From positions 1 to 64,000 of the forward strand of contig ARYC01000470.1 in the NCBI GenBank assembly GCA_000711775.1: a DNA stretch of 64,000 nt, written 5' to 3'. The position numbers and the translations under genes are program-made. This DNA is from Oxytricha trifallax. Taxonomy: Eukaryota > Ciliophora > Spirotrichea > Sporadotrichida > Oxytrichidae. Of the stretch, positions 33,840 through 46,120 are shown piece by piece; within the stretch, counting starts at the first letter, position 1; every line of letters begins with the position of its first letter. The notes beneath the pieces are model-generated. The model did no database searches, was not told where the DNA came from, and saw only the letters and a program-made list of their open reading frames with translations.

Positions 33840-35147
33840 TAAAGTCAGTTAAATTTTTACTCTATGTGTCTCTATCGTCCTTTATTTTCAAGCCTTTCAA
33901 CTCTCCAGATAATTTATTGGGTGGAACTTTTGAAAATATATAGCATATAAAAAAAACATTCACCATTATCATCAATTTCCCTAATCGAATGGGTATCTGT
34001 CTATCTCTCTTGAATCTTCGTTATGAAGAATACCCCTTTCCTTTTTTTGTTGTTGTTTAATATTCAACTACTCTTCAAAATAGGCCTATCTATTCCTTAT
34101 ACCTCTAAATACCTTTTATGCTAAAAAACTGAAGTTTTTTTGATTTCTTGAAAATCATATTTTGGTGAAGCTTCAATTATCACTAGGAATAGTAAGGTCT
34201 GTTTCATGCATACCTCATAAAGAGGCTTGTAGTGCTCTTTCTAGTATTATGTAAATAGCATATAATAAATATGAATTTTTCTATCGCCCCCAAGTCAACT
34301 TAACGAAGGGAATTTGATTTCTTTAATCTCGAATGCGGTCCTGGGGCATCTTTATACCTTTTTGGTTAAGTTAGAGTCACTCAAGTCTTTCACTAAAAAT
34401 GCTTGCTTAAGTTACGATATCAATTAAATAATTTATTAGAGATTGCCATCAAACATCAACCAATAATATTCGTCACAAACTATAGAGCTAGAATTTGTTA
34501 GATATTAGTAATTTTCTTTATCTTGAAGAACTTCTATTACATATGAGTCATATAGTAAACCTCTAGCTTTGCTTTTAGCTAATTATAGTTTATTTCGATA
34601 CCACTTTTCTTAATGTTTGATTAAATCACTTTCATCCTGTTATACTAATAGTCATTTTTTTCCAAGAATTATTGTACTCTTTAATCTTTTAATAGTGCAA
34701 AAGAACTGCAATAGAAGTGCACAATAGGGTCTTTGCGCTCCCAATCCCGAAGTTCAAGAAAAAATACGGCTTACAGCCTAAAGGGTGAAGTTAATAAAAG
34801 AACTTTTACAGGACTAAAAACTAAAAATCAAAAGCATATTCTAATCTTTGAAGTTGTTGCTTCATAGAAGTCAAATTTTCTTATAAGCAGAACCAATACT
34901 GAAAGATTTAATCATTGTTTTGTTTAATCTTCTAAAACATCTAAACCAATTTATAGAATTGCTATCAAGTTAGATCGTCAAGCTTCTTGGAGTTCTTTAA
35001 AGTATGTGCAAAGCTGCTGTTACCACTTGAAAGATCAGCTTTTATATCAGGCCGAATCTCTATAAAATTTTTAAACTGTATAAACAATCTATTCCAAGAC
35101 ATTCATATATTCTTGTGTTTTTCAATCAAGTTTTCATTTATTTCCAT
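33840..35147 (-). pseudogene. Decayed gene of about 400 codons, unidentified
   Basis: From ATG 35147 (MEINENLIEKHKN) one frame, broken by TGAs near 35103 and 34975, continues through RLFIQFKNFIEIRPDIKADL, YFFLNFGIGSAKTLLCTSIA and YNNSWKKMTISITG to a TGA near 34640. After a frame change it reads KWYRNKLQLAKSKARGLLYD and SIVCDEYYWLMFDGNLQQII, then KQTLLFLVIIEASPKYDF and further broken pieces ending near 33840. The succession without gaps argues for one gene. Function is unknown and I see no catalytic motif. The plus-strand frame at 34987-35181 is its shadow. Confidence 0.38.
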
Positions 35148-35381
35148 AAGCTCAACAAAAAAACAAGAAATTAGCAATTAGAAATTAGTTTAGTCAAGTT
35201 AATCCCATTCTATAATGACTTTATCGCTGAAATGACTTATCATTTTATCTAAATAATTATGAAAGTTTTTTGAATAAACGAAATATTGAAATAAATATTT
35301 AAATAATTCATAGCTGACATTTAAAATAATAAGAATAATAATAAATATATATTAAAAATGAGTAATAGTAATGTTTGCAAA

Positions 35382-35425
35382 AAGTGGGGCAAAAGTATAA
35401 TAAATTTGCTACTTTTGCCCCACTT
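35382..35425. repeat. Hairpin AAGTGGGGCAAAAGTA, better-preserved copy
   Basis: A perfect 16-bp stem (AAGTGGGGCAAAAGTA with TACTTTTGCCCCACTT) around a 12-base loop. A weaker copy is at 7837-7879. It lies 60 bp left of MITE copy 1. The unit may be a very small foldback element. Confidence 0.65.
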
Positions 35426-35485
35426 CTTGAATTTTTGATATTTTGATTATTAACTTTGTTGTTTTTATCTATTTCTATTTTATTA

Positions 35486-35900
35486 TTGTAGAAATACATT
35501 TGAATTTGGAAAATTAATTATAATTAAATTAATAATAAATCATAATCGTGGCAGTTAAAGTTGGCCAATTTAAACGATCTTGGGCTCATTCGATAGAGAA
35601 TTCAAAATTAGCTGGACTTTATTATTGGCGGTTCTATTTTACTGCATCCCTGGAGTGAGATAACTTCACTTTAATTAAACGTCATTAAATTCAATAAATT
35701 ATAGCCTCACATTAAAGTCGAGTTATCACGCTCTAGGGATGCAGTAAAATAGAACCGCCAATAATAAAGTCCAGCTAATTTTGAATTCTCTATCGAATGA
35801 GCCCAAGATCGTTTAAATTGGCCAACTTTAACTGCCACGATTATGATTTATTATTAATTTAATTATAATTAATTTTCCAAATTCAAATGTATTTCTACAA
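35486..35900. mobile_element. MITE, copy 1 (415 bp), near-perfect palindrome
   Basis: Two arms of about 195 bp are almost perfectly complementary around a short centre near 35680-35710. Ends are TTGTAGAAATACATTTG, flanked by TA (35484-35485 and 35901-35902). Copy 2 at 42159-42573 has the same length and near-identical sequence, copy 3 at 20200 is diverged. No coding capacity. A transcript would fold into a long hairpin and could feed small-RNA pathways. Confidence 0.9.
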
Positions 35901-36081
35901 TAATCTTCTTCCCATGTATAAATTAGATCAACTTTTGTCAATAAGATTATTTAAAAAATCAATGAATTTTTAATTAATTATGATTGTTAATAAATTTCTA
36001 TAAATATTTAATTACATTTTATAGATTAATTGTATAAAAAATAAAATAATCATGATTATAGATCGGTAAAAGACATAGAAC

Positions 36082-36634
36082 GGCGCAACGCATGAGGGAC
36101 CAGTCGGCGGGGTTCAATCTGTCAGCGTACACTCTTCGAGTGAGCTGGATCCTAAGATTTCCCTGCATTAGATGAGTCTACTGGCTTGAGTTCAGTTTCC
36201 TAGGTAATAGGGAGCAGGATGAAGGTACGCTCTGCCTTCAAAAATGAGAAGACGAAAACCTTTGAAGCCAACGATAAGGATTTTTCTCCCACACCGGGTT
36301 AGGGAGCTGAAGCTACCACAGCGAAGGATAGGGATTATGTTTCCCAGCAGCGGTGGGACCGGTAAGCGTTTTTCTCCATCTTCTGTCACTCTGGTAGGGT
36401 CCTACGAGCTCTGTCCTCCATGGTGAAAACCCGGTTGACATCTTGATTTAAGGTGAGGACTAGGTGATAGCAAGAATGATTTTTTTGGAGTTTTCTACTT
36501 CACGACTGCCACGTCACGAAATTTGCCACGTCAACTCATTCAGATACGTCTACGTCACGACTAAGATTGATGGTTTGATTTTAGTATTAAACAGTGATAT
36601 GTTAAATTTATTTGATTTTAATCATTAAACACAC
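36082..36634 (+). mobile_element. GC-rich SINE-like retroposon with 14-bp target-site duplication
   Basis: The 553-bp insert is flanked by AAAAGACATAGAAC at 36068-36081 and 36635-36648. About the first 450 bp are near 50% GC, far above the rest of the window, and the last 100 bp are AT-rich. The 5' part has GGCGCAACGCATGAGGG and GGGGTTCAATCTG about 28 bp apart, loosely like RNA polymerase III A and B boxes. Long exact direct repeats are typical of target-primed reverse transcription. No protein family is visible. The open frames on both strands (36192-36389 and 36244-36426) look like side products of GC-rich RNA sequence. It could be a SINE, a retroposed structural RNA or a truncated LINE. 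Confidence 0.6.
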
Positions 36635-36992
36635 AAAAGACATAGAACAGAAATAACTGTATCTCGACTATCATTTTAAATAAAATTTAGTAATTTCTCC
36701 AAAAAATTAATATTTCAAAGATCTTAAGTATATTTATAGCATATTTATACAAGTATTTAAATTAAAAAAAAACATATTTTTATTAAAATTGATTAAAACA
36801 ATGGACCTATATAGTTTTTCTATTATTATGAAAATGAGAAAATCTAAAATTTTATGATTATAGTTAGATTCATAATAATTATACTCTATATAAAATTATC
36901 ATCCTTAATTATTATAAATATATATTTCTACAATTACCTTATTAAAATATATTTTGATAAATTTTGATAATTTTCTTTAACTAACTAAATGC

Positions 36993-37730
36993 AAATATTT
37001 GAAGAAATTCTCTAACTTCGTTGGTTGCGATATTTTATATCAAGCGCAGCCCATGATCTTGCTTCAGTATCTGGTTAATGGTTTTTTTCAAAAATGGGAA
37101 GGTACTTGGTTGAAGTCTGATTCCTTGAGGATCAATTTTGAATTTACCTAAAGTGTTACCATAAGTAAAACAATTTCAATATTCTTACGTTCAACAACTC
37201 AAGCTCTTCTTATAGCCTGGGAAATTCTTCCACTTCATTGATTAAGATATAGTTGAAAATAAGCCCAAGCTTTGCTCATAATTCGGTCTTTGTGCAAGAA
37301 GAGTCAAAGAATTCTTTCAAAGATCCTCGTCTATTTAATAATTTCTGTAATGTAGTATAGAAAAGAAAATTACACAAAGAGTCAAGTCTTTATTTAATGA
37401 TCCACTTTGGAACTTAGGTTAAATTTATAGATAATTCCAAACATACCGTCATAAAAATTGGAGAAGCAAGTAGTTTAAAGTTAATCCAATTTTATGGCAG
37501 ACTTTGGCCGTTGCTTTCGCATATCTTTTCTAGAAATTCATATCGCTCCTATGGCTTAATGAGCATATATTATCTGAGGTAATTAGAAGGGATCTCAGAT
37601 TAGCTTTTAGAACCATAGTTTGGCTGTGTAGTAAGTAAGGATTAACTAAGCATTCAGCATATCCTTCGTGCCTTTTTCATTCCTGGGAACATTGTGTCCC
37701 ATTTTACTATATAATCTTAAGCAACTCTAG
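36993..37730 (-). pseudogene. Degenerate coding block, unidentified
   Basis: Minus-strand frames read GHNVPRNEKGTKDMLNAQLI, then LRSLLITSDNICSLSHRSDM, then FLFYTTLQKLLNRRGSLKEF, then LGLIFNYILINEVEEFPRLQ and a last piece with EARSWAALDIKYRN. They are separated by frame changes and TGAs. GC content is raised compared with both flanks. No family was recognised. Confidence 0.33.
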
Positions 37731-37857
37731 GAGGACAACAAGCCAAAATACAAAAAAGTTAATTTAAAAATTGTTAAAGTACAAAAAAAATATAAATAAA
37801 TCCCTTTCAAAACATTATTATTAATTATTTTTAATAAATTTACTTGAAATATTTTAT

Positions 37858-37920
37858 TATATTTAAAATGGGCCAAGTGATAATTATTATGTTTTTTCTA
37901 CTTGAGCCCATTTTATTATA
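37858..37920. repeat. Hairpin around AAAATGGGC
   Basis: TTTAAAATGGGCCAAGT is followed by ACTTGAGCCCATTTTA with a 20-base AT loop. It is an isolated foldback in AT-rich DNA just beyond a decayed coding block. It could be a terminator-like hairpin or a small foldback repeat. Confidence 0.45.
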
Positions 37921-38339
37921 TTTATAATTTTAATTTTTTATTTTAATTGTTTTATTTTTTATTTTTTTTTCATATTACTTTTTTACTAGTATTAGTGTAA
38001 TTTATTCACTGAAATATTTATTAATTGAATGGTTAATTTTGTGCATATAAATTTTTTAATTTAAGAATTATTTACTTTATTAGTAAATTATTTGAAATAA
38101 TTCATATTTTTTCATTTGAATAAATTAAACTTATCATAGATGTGATTTAAATCAAACTTTTTTTATATAATTATTCACATGAGATGAACTTAAAAAATTT
38201 ATAATTTAAATTTCAATATAAAAAAAATGGTTTAAATAGCAAAAATGAATAAGTTATTATATCAAATACTAGAAAAAATGGTTTTATGTAAGAATATTAT
38301 ATATTTCAATATATTTAAGTAATTTTATGTTCATGATTT

Positions 38340-39260
38340 TTTTCACTATTTTAACTGAATCAAAACCCTTTAAAGATTTAGCTTTCTTTGATTTGTGGTG
38401 GTTCTTGATGTCTTATTTATTATGAACGCTTGTAAACCTAGTTAGGTCTTTTAGTTCCTTAATATTTTGAACTTGTCTAGTTCGAGCAACTAGCAGATGT
38501 CATAATTTTTAGTGGGAGAATTAATTTTGCCTAGTTCAGGGTGCTCGGCTCCCTCATTTTAGTCTTGCGTATTCTTCGCTTTCTTTTCAAGAGAGTCGAC
38601 TTTGTAATCTTACGAGTACATTTAAAATGCTGGAGTGTCCACTTGGTGATACCCTGTCTTTTCATCAATAAGAGTATCAATCTGTTTCACTTCTAAAGAC
38701 TCAATATCTTTGATAAAGTCTTAGGATAATATACTTTTTCAAAGCTTAAAATAGTGTAAAGCTTTATATACAAAATTTAAGGGAAAATTATTTGTTCGCT
38801 TCATATTTTCTCTCATAAATACCCACAACTTCCAGGAAGTCTCCAGTCAGCAGTGATAAACTTAGCCGACAACTCTCTGAGGGTCAAGAATTTTGTAATT
38901 AAGTATACATCGATAGATTAGCTTGACAAGATCAAGAAAAAAGTGGAAAAAATAATCTTTAAGAATACTTAATTAACTTAATCAAAATTAAACATCAATT
39001 CGAGAATGAAATTTCACAATGATATGTGCAGATGATAAGCCAGCTCTCGGACATTCAGCTACTATAGGCTTGAATAAAGCTAGGTCTTCTCAAGGGAACT
39101 AGAAAGAGTACGAATTTTACTATTAGAAATGAGTTAACCTGGGTAGAGTTTACTCTATTATAATGCAGACTAAAGAGTTTCATTTAGTATTAGAAATACT
39201 TTGCATCAGGAATGATTCCCTAATTATTGTTAAATAAGATGTTTAATAAAACTAAACAAC
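38340..39260. pseudogene. Two opposed degenerate coding pieces
   Basis: On the minus strand 38720-38340 one open frame reads DFIKDIESLEVKQIDTLIDE, then GYHQVDTPAFQMYSQDYKVD and KINSPTKNYDICQLLELDKF. On the plus strand 38820-39260 another reads KSPVSSDKLSRQLSEGQEFC, then KNNLQEYLINLIKIKHQFEN and GTRKSTNFTIRNELTWVEFT, broken by three TGAs. Both have protein-like composition. Neither is recognised. They may be fragments of one rearranged or inverted gene. Confidence 0.3.
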
Positions 39261-39767
39261 TAATAATATGACTTAAATTAGGGTTTTTCGGTTTATTTTA
39301 ATTTTTTCGAAGAGGTTTAGTCATTAAATTAATTTATATTCTAGCAAATGTATTTGATTATTAATTTATTGTCAATTCTAAAATTTTTACTTTATAAAAA
39401 TTTTGAATGAATAAATATCAGTGATTATAATTTTATAGAAAACTTCCTTTAAAAAATAAAGTAAAGATAAACCAAAAAAAAATAGACTAAGATTCAACAG
39501 TTAAATGATAAAAATGAAGAGGTAAGTGCTAAAAAGTATTAAAACTTAACAAAAAATAATATTTTTATTTATTATATTCTTCCTCTAAAATCAACATATT
39601 TAATTTTATTTTTAAACAGATAAATATATAGATGAACCAATTTTATCATTTTTTATAGTAAAATATTACAATATAATATTACCATCGATTAAATTTGATT
39701 TTAATAATGATAGTACCAATCCAACTTATATTCAAGTATTAAAAGCATAAAAAGTAGTAAATAAAAG

Positions 39768-40100
39768 ATGATTTTTTACCACAACTTTTGCAATCCTCCC
39801 CTATTTATTTAACTCCATCAACCACTAAAATAGTAGCACATTCAAACAGTCTGCACGAAGAATATCTTATAGATTCAAAAGTTAGTTTTAAAGCAGAAGG
39901 AAAAAGCATTTAAACCTAATCTTTATATGTCCTCATAATAAACACTATTGTAACAACAGCATGAAATACTTCTTGTTGAAACTTATGAAGAGAAGTTATT
40001 ATACAAAATGTAATTTGAGAATAACAACCGACAAAAAAGTAAGGTGTTCATGAGTGACATTGAACCTGTGGAGGTGACTTCGACATATATCAAGATATGA
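39768..40100 (+). CDS. Small hypothetical ORF, 110 codons
   Basis: ATG 39768 to TGA 40098 is open if TAA/TAG are Gln. It starts MIFYHNFCNPPLFIQLHQP and ends in an acidic segment, VFMSDIEPVEVTSTYIKI. Composition and local GC are somewhat coding-like, but a frame of this length can arise by chance here. No family recognised. Confidence 0.25.
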
Positions 40101-41285
40101 AATACAGAATTAGAGATTTGAGACAATTCCGCAGCTTAATACAAAAGTCTGGCTTCCCAAATTATTCACGAATGAATGCTTAGATTAAATAAAAGATATT
40201 GAAAATATTTTAACTAAATGTCTCTAATTTTTCAAAATATTTTAGCTTGCGTATTAACTAGGATAGGATTTATAGAATAATTAATAAAATTATCAATAAA
40301 GATATAATTTTTGAATAATTTTATTACTGAAATTACTAAAACTCTTCATAAAATCTAATACCAAAAGTGGTTGTTTTTAGTGTTTCTAAAACAAATTATG
40401 ATGTTTTTAACAAATACCAAGCTTATTCCCATTAACTCATCATTATTCTTGCATTGAGAAGTATTTATAGATTTTGATTTTAATATTTAAATTATAATTT
40501 ATAAATATATGTCAAAGAGTTAAGATATTATGGAATTTACATTAGATATTTACCTTAAAAGTAAAGATATTGATCAAACTTTATGAATACTGATCTTGAA
40601 TAAACACTATAGACTAGGTATTTATATAAAATATAGTAAATTTATTAATGGTGAGAATTCTAAATACAACATAGTAAAATTATATTTTAGAATGTCAAAA
40701 AATTAGTAACAAAAAATTTAAATGAAAGTGAGAATTATAAATTATTGAATCATTAAATTTACTATTTAAAACTAACATCAGCAATTATATAATTTAATTA
40801 TGCCCCTTTTTCCTTGTTTCTGCTTTTTCAAGTATTTTCATCATTTAATAGGCAATTATAGTGTTAATACTTTTTATTTTATTGAAGAGTTTTGCTTCTG
40901 TATTTCGCTTATAATGCAATTTTTCATAAGTTTGAAATACTTTCTCATTTGATTAGAATAGATTTTTAGAATCATAACTTTTAAAAATTCATCAATAAGT
41001 CTGTTTAGTTATGAATAAAATATTAATCAAATAAAGATAGTAAGAGAGTAAGGCTGAAAAATGTTTAATTGAGGAACTTCTCATTCCTAACACATGACTC
41101 TAGTCATTACTTTATTCGAATTAATTAAGGACTCTTACGAGCAATTCTCTTAAAACTAGTAGTTTATTTTTTTTCCTAATTAATTTCTTATTTTTATTTT
41201 TATAAATCCTTCTTTATTTGAACTAAACTAAATAATAAATTAAGAACTTTAATTTTCTAGAAATAACCAGCGTAAATATTTTAAC

Positions 41286-41700
41286 TCACTCTATAAGATA
41301 GATTTATCTCATTCCAGAATCTTGCGAGATATTACAATCAAGCGCAATTTGTCGCATGATGTCCCATTTTCTTTTATATTTCACTGAGAGATCACCTAAT
41401 TTTGAGTCTCTTTGGTTTATTTTCTTGTTGAATTTGACTTCTAGATTATTTTATAAGCAGGCATGAGTCATACGAAACATTGACTGGCTATGCAACCAGT
41501 GCTTTTAGAAAGTCTTTCTAAATTGCCAAATAGTACTTTTAGAATATGATCTCTGCATTACCATTAGCTGGGTACCATTGCACCATATATTAATTAAATT
41601 AACAAATTTACTGTTTTTTTGAGATAAGCCAAAGTATCACAAGAAAGTAAAATTATGAGAATGCTCCCAGATTTCTACGAAGTCCATTTTCTCTTTATCC
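41286..41700 (-). pseudogene. Hypothetical coding relic
   Basis: The minus strand reads MDFVEIWEHSHNFTFL, a TGA near 41637, and then in the same frame about 117 codons, including MVMQRSYSKSTIWQFRKTFQ, HWLHSQSMFRMTHACLQ and LGDLSVKYKRKWDIMRQIAL, to TGA 41288-41286. Basic and aromatic-rich, possibly nucleic-acid binding. No family recognised. Confidence 0.3.
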
Positions 41701-42158
41701 ATTTAATATTTAATTAGGGAAACTTTGACTAAACATTAAGGAATAATATAATAATTAATGTTGCAAGCAGGTATTCCTATATTAGGTTTCTCTGATTTAA
41801 AATGAAACTCAAAAACAAATATGTTTTCTCATACCAATCTCCAAATTTATGAATAAACCAAAAGAATTAGTCATATAAGTATAAAAAATTTGAAATATAA
41901 AAATTCTTAAATAAAAAATGTAAACTTGAATGATTTTTAAATTTAATTTAATAAATATTGATAATATATTTAAATTAATTTTATAAGAGACTAAGTAGTA
42001 AAAGTTTTTTATTTTTGCTACTAGGTACCAATCCAAATATTTTAATATGAAATTTACAAATTAATCAAACAAATTTAAATCTGTGACTTATAACTTAATT
42101 AAGTTTATATAAAGTTTTCATGAAATTAATTCGTATATATTTTATATAAATATAATTA

Positions 42159-42573
42159 TTGAAGAAATACATTTGAATTTGGAAAATTAATTATAATTAA
42201 ATTAATAATAAATCAGAATCGTGGCAGTTAAAGTTGCCCAATTTAAACGATCTTGGGCTCATTCGATAGAGAATTCAAAATTAGCTGGACTTTACTATTG
42301 GCGGTACTATTTTATCGCATCCCTTGAGCGACATAACTCGACTTTAATTAAACACCTCTAAATTCATTAAATTATACCCTCACATTAAAGTCGAGTTATC
42401 TCGCTCCAGGGATGCGATAAAATAGTACCGCCAATAGTAAAGTCCAGCTAATTTTGAATTCTCTATCGAATGAGCCCAAGATCGTTTAAATTGGCCAACT
42501 TTAACTGCCACGATTCTGATTTATTATTAATTTAATTATAATTAATTTTCCAAATTCAAATGTATTTCTACAA
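42159..42573. mobile_element. MITE, copy 2 (415 bp), near-perfect palindrome
   Basis: Nearly identical to copy 1 at 35486-35900, with the same arms and the same 415-bp length. It is flanked by TA at 42157-42158 and 42574-42575. It lies 53 bp before the first LINE reading frame, so it sits just upstream of the LINE body or in its 5' end. Confidence 0.9.
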
Positions 42574-42626
42574 TATTAAAATTTAAAAAATAAATTATTT
42601 AGAGAGAATTAAAAAGGGCGGCCAAA

Positions 42627-42974
42627 ATGGAAGAGAAGACACAGCCCAGAAGAAAGCTACCAGTATACTAAAATGAAAGCGGAGAGCATAGCTCGGATAA
42701 GCAGAAATCAATCATAGATTATTTTGAATGTTCAAAAAGAATGTCCTAGATCATTCGTAAAAATACCCAATAACATTAGTCAAACACAATAATATTAAAA
42801 ACTTAGACAAGTTCAGCATTCCTCTTGGACAAGGCCGCCATCTCCATTTTTTCCAACCAGTCAGAGAGGTGGAGGGCTGGGTTCGAAGAAACGAAAAATT
42901 TGCAGAAAGTCAAATGCGCAAACTTAGGACACAAGTAATTAGTAAAAAAGGCAGATGCTGACGAAGACATTTGA
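42627..42974 (+). CDS. LINE first reading frame, 115 codons
   Basis: ATG 42627 gives MEEKTQPRRKLPVYQNESGE and continues with a basic, Ser/Gln-rich chain to TGA 42972-42974. No zinc knuckle or RRM domain is visible. It sits where LINE ORF1 proteins are found, 13 bp before the endonuclease frame. It may be a 5' remnant of ORF1 only. Confidence 0.45.
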
Positions 42975-42987
42975 ACTAAGAATTTGC

Positions 42988-43610
42988 ATGAAAAATGTAC
43001 GGGGGTGGTAAGGCCAAATAATGAAAGAACTTGAAAGCAAAAACTCAGATTTTATTGGTCTAGTAGAGACAAGACTGCAAAGAATAATTGGAATAAAAAA
43101 AAACATAGCACAAACGTAATTAGCCAGGAACGGCGGAGTATCAGCGCTAATTGGTGACAGGTTCCTTATGAAGACGGTGAAAACTTTAAGACAATTCTTG
43201 ACTTGGAACATCTTGAACATGGAAGGGTTTTCCCTCCATATATTTACAGCATACATTCCACCTTATTGAAATGAGGAAGTCAAGGAATTATAGAACAGTC
43301 TAATCTACATGATTAAAACGTTAAAGTCAAAATGCAAGAACTAGAGAATTATAGTGATAGGAGATTTTAGTTACCATATTAAATACCTAAGCAAGAGACT
43401 TCACAAAAAGGGGCTCTAAGAATCCATTTCTCAAGGAGTGGAAACAATTAGTTGGGAGACCGACCAGTTGAGATCAACAGATCACAAACTAGTTATTGCA
43501 AAACTAATGATAAAATATTAGGAGAGGGACCTCAAACTATCAGATAAAGAGAAGAACTACAGAGTATCAGATATAAGGAAATAATGTTGGAGAACCTATA
43601 GATGAAAAGA
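42988..43610 (+). pseudogene. LINE apurinic-type endonuclease domain
   Basis: ATG 42988 gives MKNVRGWQGQIMKELESKNS. SDFIGLVETRL near 43050-43075 carries the metal-binding Glu, FTAYIPPY near 43240-43265 the conserved Tyr segment, IVIGDFSYH near 43350-43375 the Asp and STDHKLVIAKL near 43470-43500 the Asp-His pair. These are the signature blocks of the endonuclease/exonuclease/phosphatase fold that nicks target DNA. One TGA at 43267 follows PPY and another ends the frame near 43600. The distance between the GDF and DH blocks is only about 35 residues, shorter than usual, so an internal deletion is likely. Confidence 0.75.
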
Positions 43611-43949
43611 GAGAGCTCTCGGAGGAGGACCTCCAAAATCAAATATAATAATGCTTTGAAGAAAAGCTAGAGAAGCACAGTAAAACAAAACATTGGTATA
43701 ATCAACCCCCCGCTTGGGTATTAAAGGGAAATGGGCAATATCAAAACAATTATTTCAGTGAAACAAAGTCCTACTGGAACGAAGATATTAGAGACATGGA
43801 ATAATGTCTAGAAAGAAACGATGTCAAAGGTTTCTTCTACATGGTGAAAAGACAAACCAAAAGCAAAAAAACAATCAGAGCCAATCAAGGGATTGGCAAA
43901 TAGTGAAGAAAGAGTCAATTTGGGAGAAGAAACTCAGGAATAGATAATT

Positions 43950-45655
43950 AGATTTTACAACAAATTATACAAAGATTAAAGAGACTCACACTCAAAGATC
44001 AACCGGCTAGGAGACCAAGCAAAGATGTGAAAAGAAAGAGAAGAGAAATTTTGCATTATAGATGAAGTGGAGAGAAGCATCAGAGAATGCAATTTTAACA
44101 AAGCCATAGGACCAGATAGATTTGATGGGAAGATGCTAACTAAATCAGAAAAAATAGGAAAATAGTTTGTCAAAAGATCACAAAATGGCTAAACTCAGGG
44201 TATATTCCTTAATATCTTGAAGAAGGGAGACTGATCCTATTTAGCAAAAACTTTGGGGATTCATTACCTGAAATCAATAATGCCAGGCCAATAGTGGTGA
44301 ACTCACATATCAGCAAAATAATAGAAAAGTAATTTTGAACAAATTATAAGACGAGAAGAGCGAACTGCTAAAAACCGTAAATTATTAAAGTGGGTTTAAT
44401 GAGAACAAGAGTACCGATTTAAATCTTATAAGACTACTAGAACACATCAAGAGCTCTAAAGAAAAAGTAAATAGAAAGAAGCTTATCTATTTGTAGATCT
44501 TTAAAAAGCCTATGGCTCAGTCTGGAAAGACTAACTACTCTCGATCCTGAGAGACAGGGCTAAGACAAATAATGACAAAATAGCTACTAAATTAATAGAA
44601 GAGTTATACTCAAACAGTAGAATAAAGGACGAAGGGGAATTTATAGATGCACAAAATGGAGTAACGCAAGTAAGCAGAATATTCCCTATGCTGCTCAACA
44701 TTTACCTGCAAGACGCACTTTACTCATAACATGAACTATTCTCATTGATAAAGTATGGGAGACTTATAGCATTTGTGGACAACATAATCATCAACAGTAA
44801 AGACCAGCAACAGTTCAAGAGAATTCTAAGTAGCTTTAAAGAGATAGAAAAGACTCACAACCTGAAACTCAATAAAATCAAGACAGTGTTCTTAAGCGAC
44901 TCAAAGTAATTTAAAAAATTAACTGAAATAGAAGGGGTAAAAAAGTACAGGAGGCTAAGTATCTGGGGATGAACATATCATTGAACAGTCAACAGCTACT
45001 CAAAAGAATGTGGAATGAGCTAAAAAGGTAAACTGAACTTTACTAAAGACTTTCAAAATCCAACAACTCCACAATTTGCGATACAGTAATGGTAACATAA
45101 ATAAGGTCTCTGATGATTTACAAATACACACCCCTAATAGCAGCCAAATACCTGAAGATAGAAGAAATAGAAAAAATGGAAAATTAATTGAAAAGACTTG
45201 CATTAAAGACATACAAAGATATACCCAATAGATTATTAAGGAACGTAACTTTACTCTAACTAAGTAATACAACTTATATCATAAAGGAGTTAGTTTAGAA
45301 AAACTTAAAAAAACTTAAACACAACATAGGAGAATATTTGGCAGAGAATAATGTCAAATACAATTTATCAAAACATCAATAAACTAAAAAGAACAAAAAG
45401 ATATTCATCAAAAGAAATGTTATGGACACAATGATCGCAGTTAGTCAGGGGAGAACTACAGTGAGCTATGGAATGAGTCACTATTGCAATATACATAAAA
45501 CATTTTTGGACAGAAATCATATGAGAAGCTGTAACTTAATAAATGAAGCAAGGGATCCTACAAGATTCTCAAACATAATCAAAGAAACCAGATTAGTGGA
45601 CATGAACGAGAAGACTCAGATCGAAATACTATCTAACATGATATGGCTCGACTAA
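43950..45655 (+). pseudogene. LINE reverse transcriptase with degenerate active site
   Basis: The fingers start with CNFNKAIGPDRFDGKML near 44090, the usual LINE GPD block, and EINNARPIVVNSHISKIIEK near 44270-44330. Motif A is LFVDLQKAYGSV near 44487 with its Asp. Motif B reads NGVTQVSRIFPMLLNIYL near 44654, where the usual Gly is missing. Motif C near 44769 is AFVDNI, where the second catalytic Asp of the usual FADD is Asn. The enzyme would be inactive. Beyond it the thumb region (KLNKIKTVFLSDSKQFKK) and a Cys/His-containing end (GMSHYCNIHKTFLDRNHMRS) run to 45655, followed by a Lys/Glu-rich tail to about 46120. Frame changes lie near 44170, 44340, 44970 and 45300. Confidence 0.8.
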
Positions 45656-46120
45656 AGAATAAGAAATCTTGAGCTTCAAGATTATTATCAGAAAGTTAGG
45701 AAAATTTTCAGGTTAACTTACATCAAGAAGACAAAGACTCAGCTCGATGAACAAAATATTTAGGATAACTAAGATGGGCTAAATATCCAATTCAAAAGAT
45801 AATTTGAAAATTGAGGAAATTAAAGCAAGTGAAATCAAAAAAGTAATTAAAATCAATTAATTGGCAGAAGCTGAATGGTACCTAGCAAATGACGGGTCAA
45901 AGATTCAACACAAGAGGCAAGATTCCTAGGGGAAGAAGGACACTAAGGAGATACAGGAGATGATCAAAGCTAGTGTTCAAGAACCTGGAATTAAAGAAAC
46001 CACCCAGAAGTAACCTTCAGAGTCTGGAAGCAAAGAAGAGGAGAGCTCAAAGTGGAAGGAGGAAGAACCAGAAGAATTAAAGAGCGCTAGAAAAGAGGAG
46101 CATCAGGAGAAGTAATAAAT

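Larger units (their letters stand above)
42627..46120 (+). mobile_element. Non-LTR retrotransposon (LINE), decayed
   Basis: A GC-raised stretch carries, in order, a short first frame, an APE-type endonuclease and a reverse transcriptase, the standard LINE plan. It is broken by TGAs and frame changes. No poly(A) or simple-repeat tail and no clear target duplication was seen, so the exact ends are uncertain. Gln codons TAA/TAG occur in conserved motifs, so it is adapted to this host's code. Confidence 0.82.

Noticed and set aside
36192-36426. Overlapping ORFs on both strands in the GC-rich insert
   Set aside because: Both are open because stops are rare in GC-rich DNA; neither shows a domain, and the insert looks like retroposed RNA sequence.
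42939-43256. Minus-strand ORF of 105 codons
   Set aside because: It is the antisense of the LINE endonuclease, whose motifs are clear on the plus strand.
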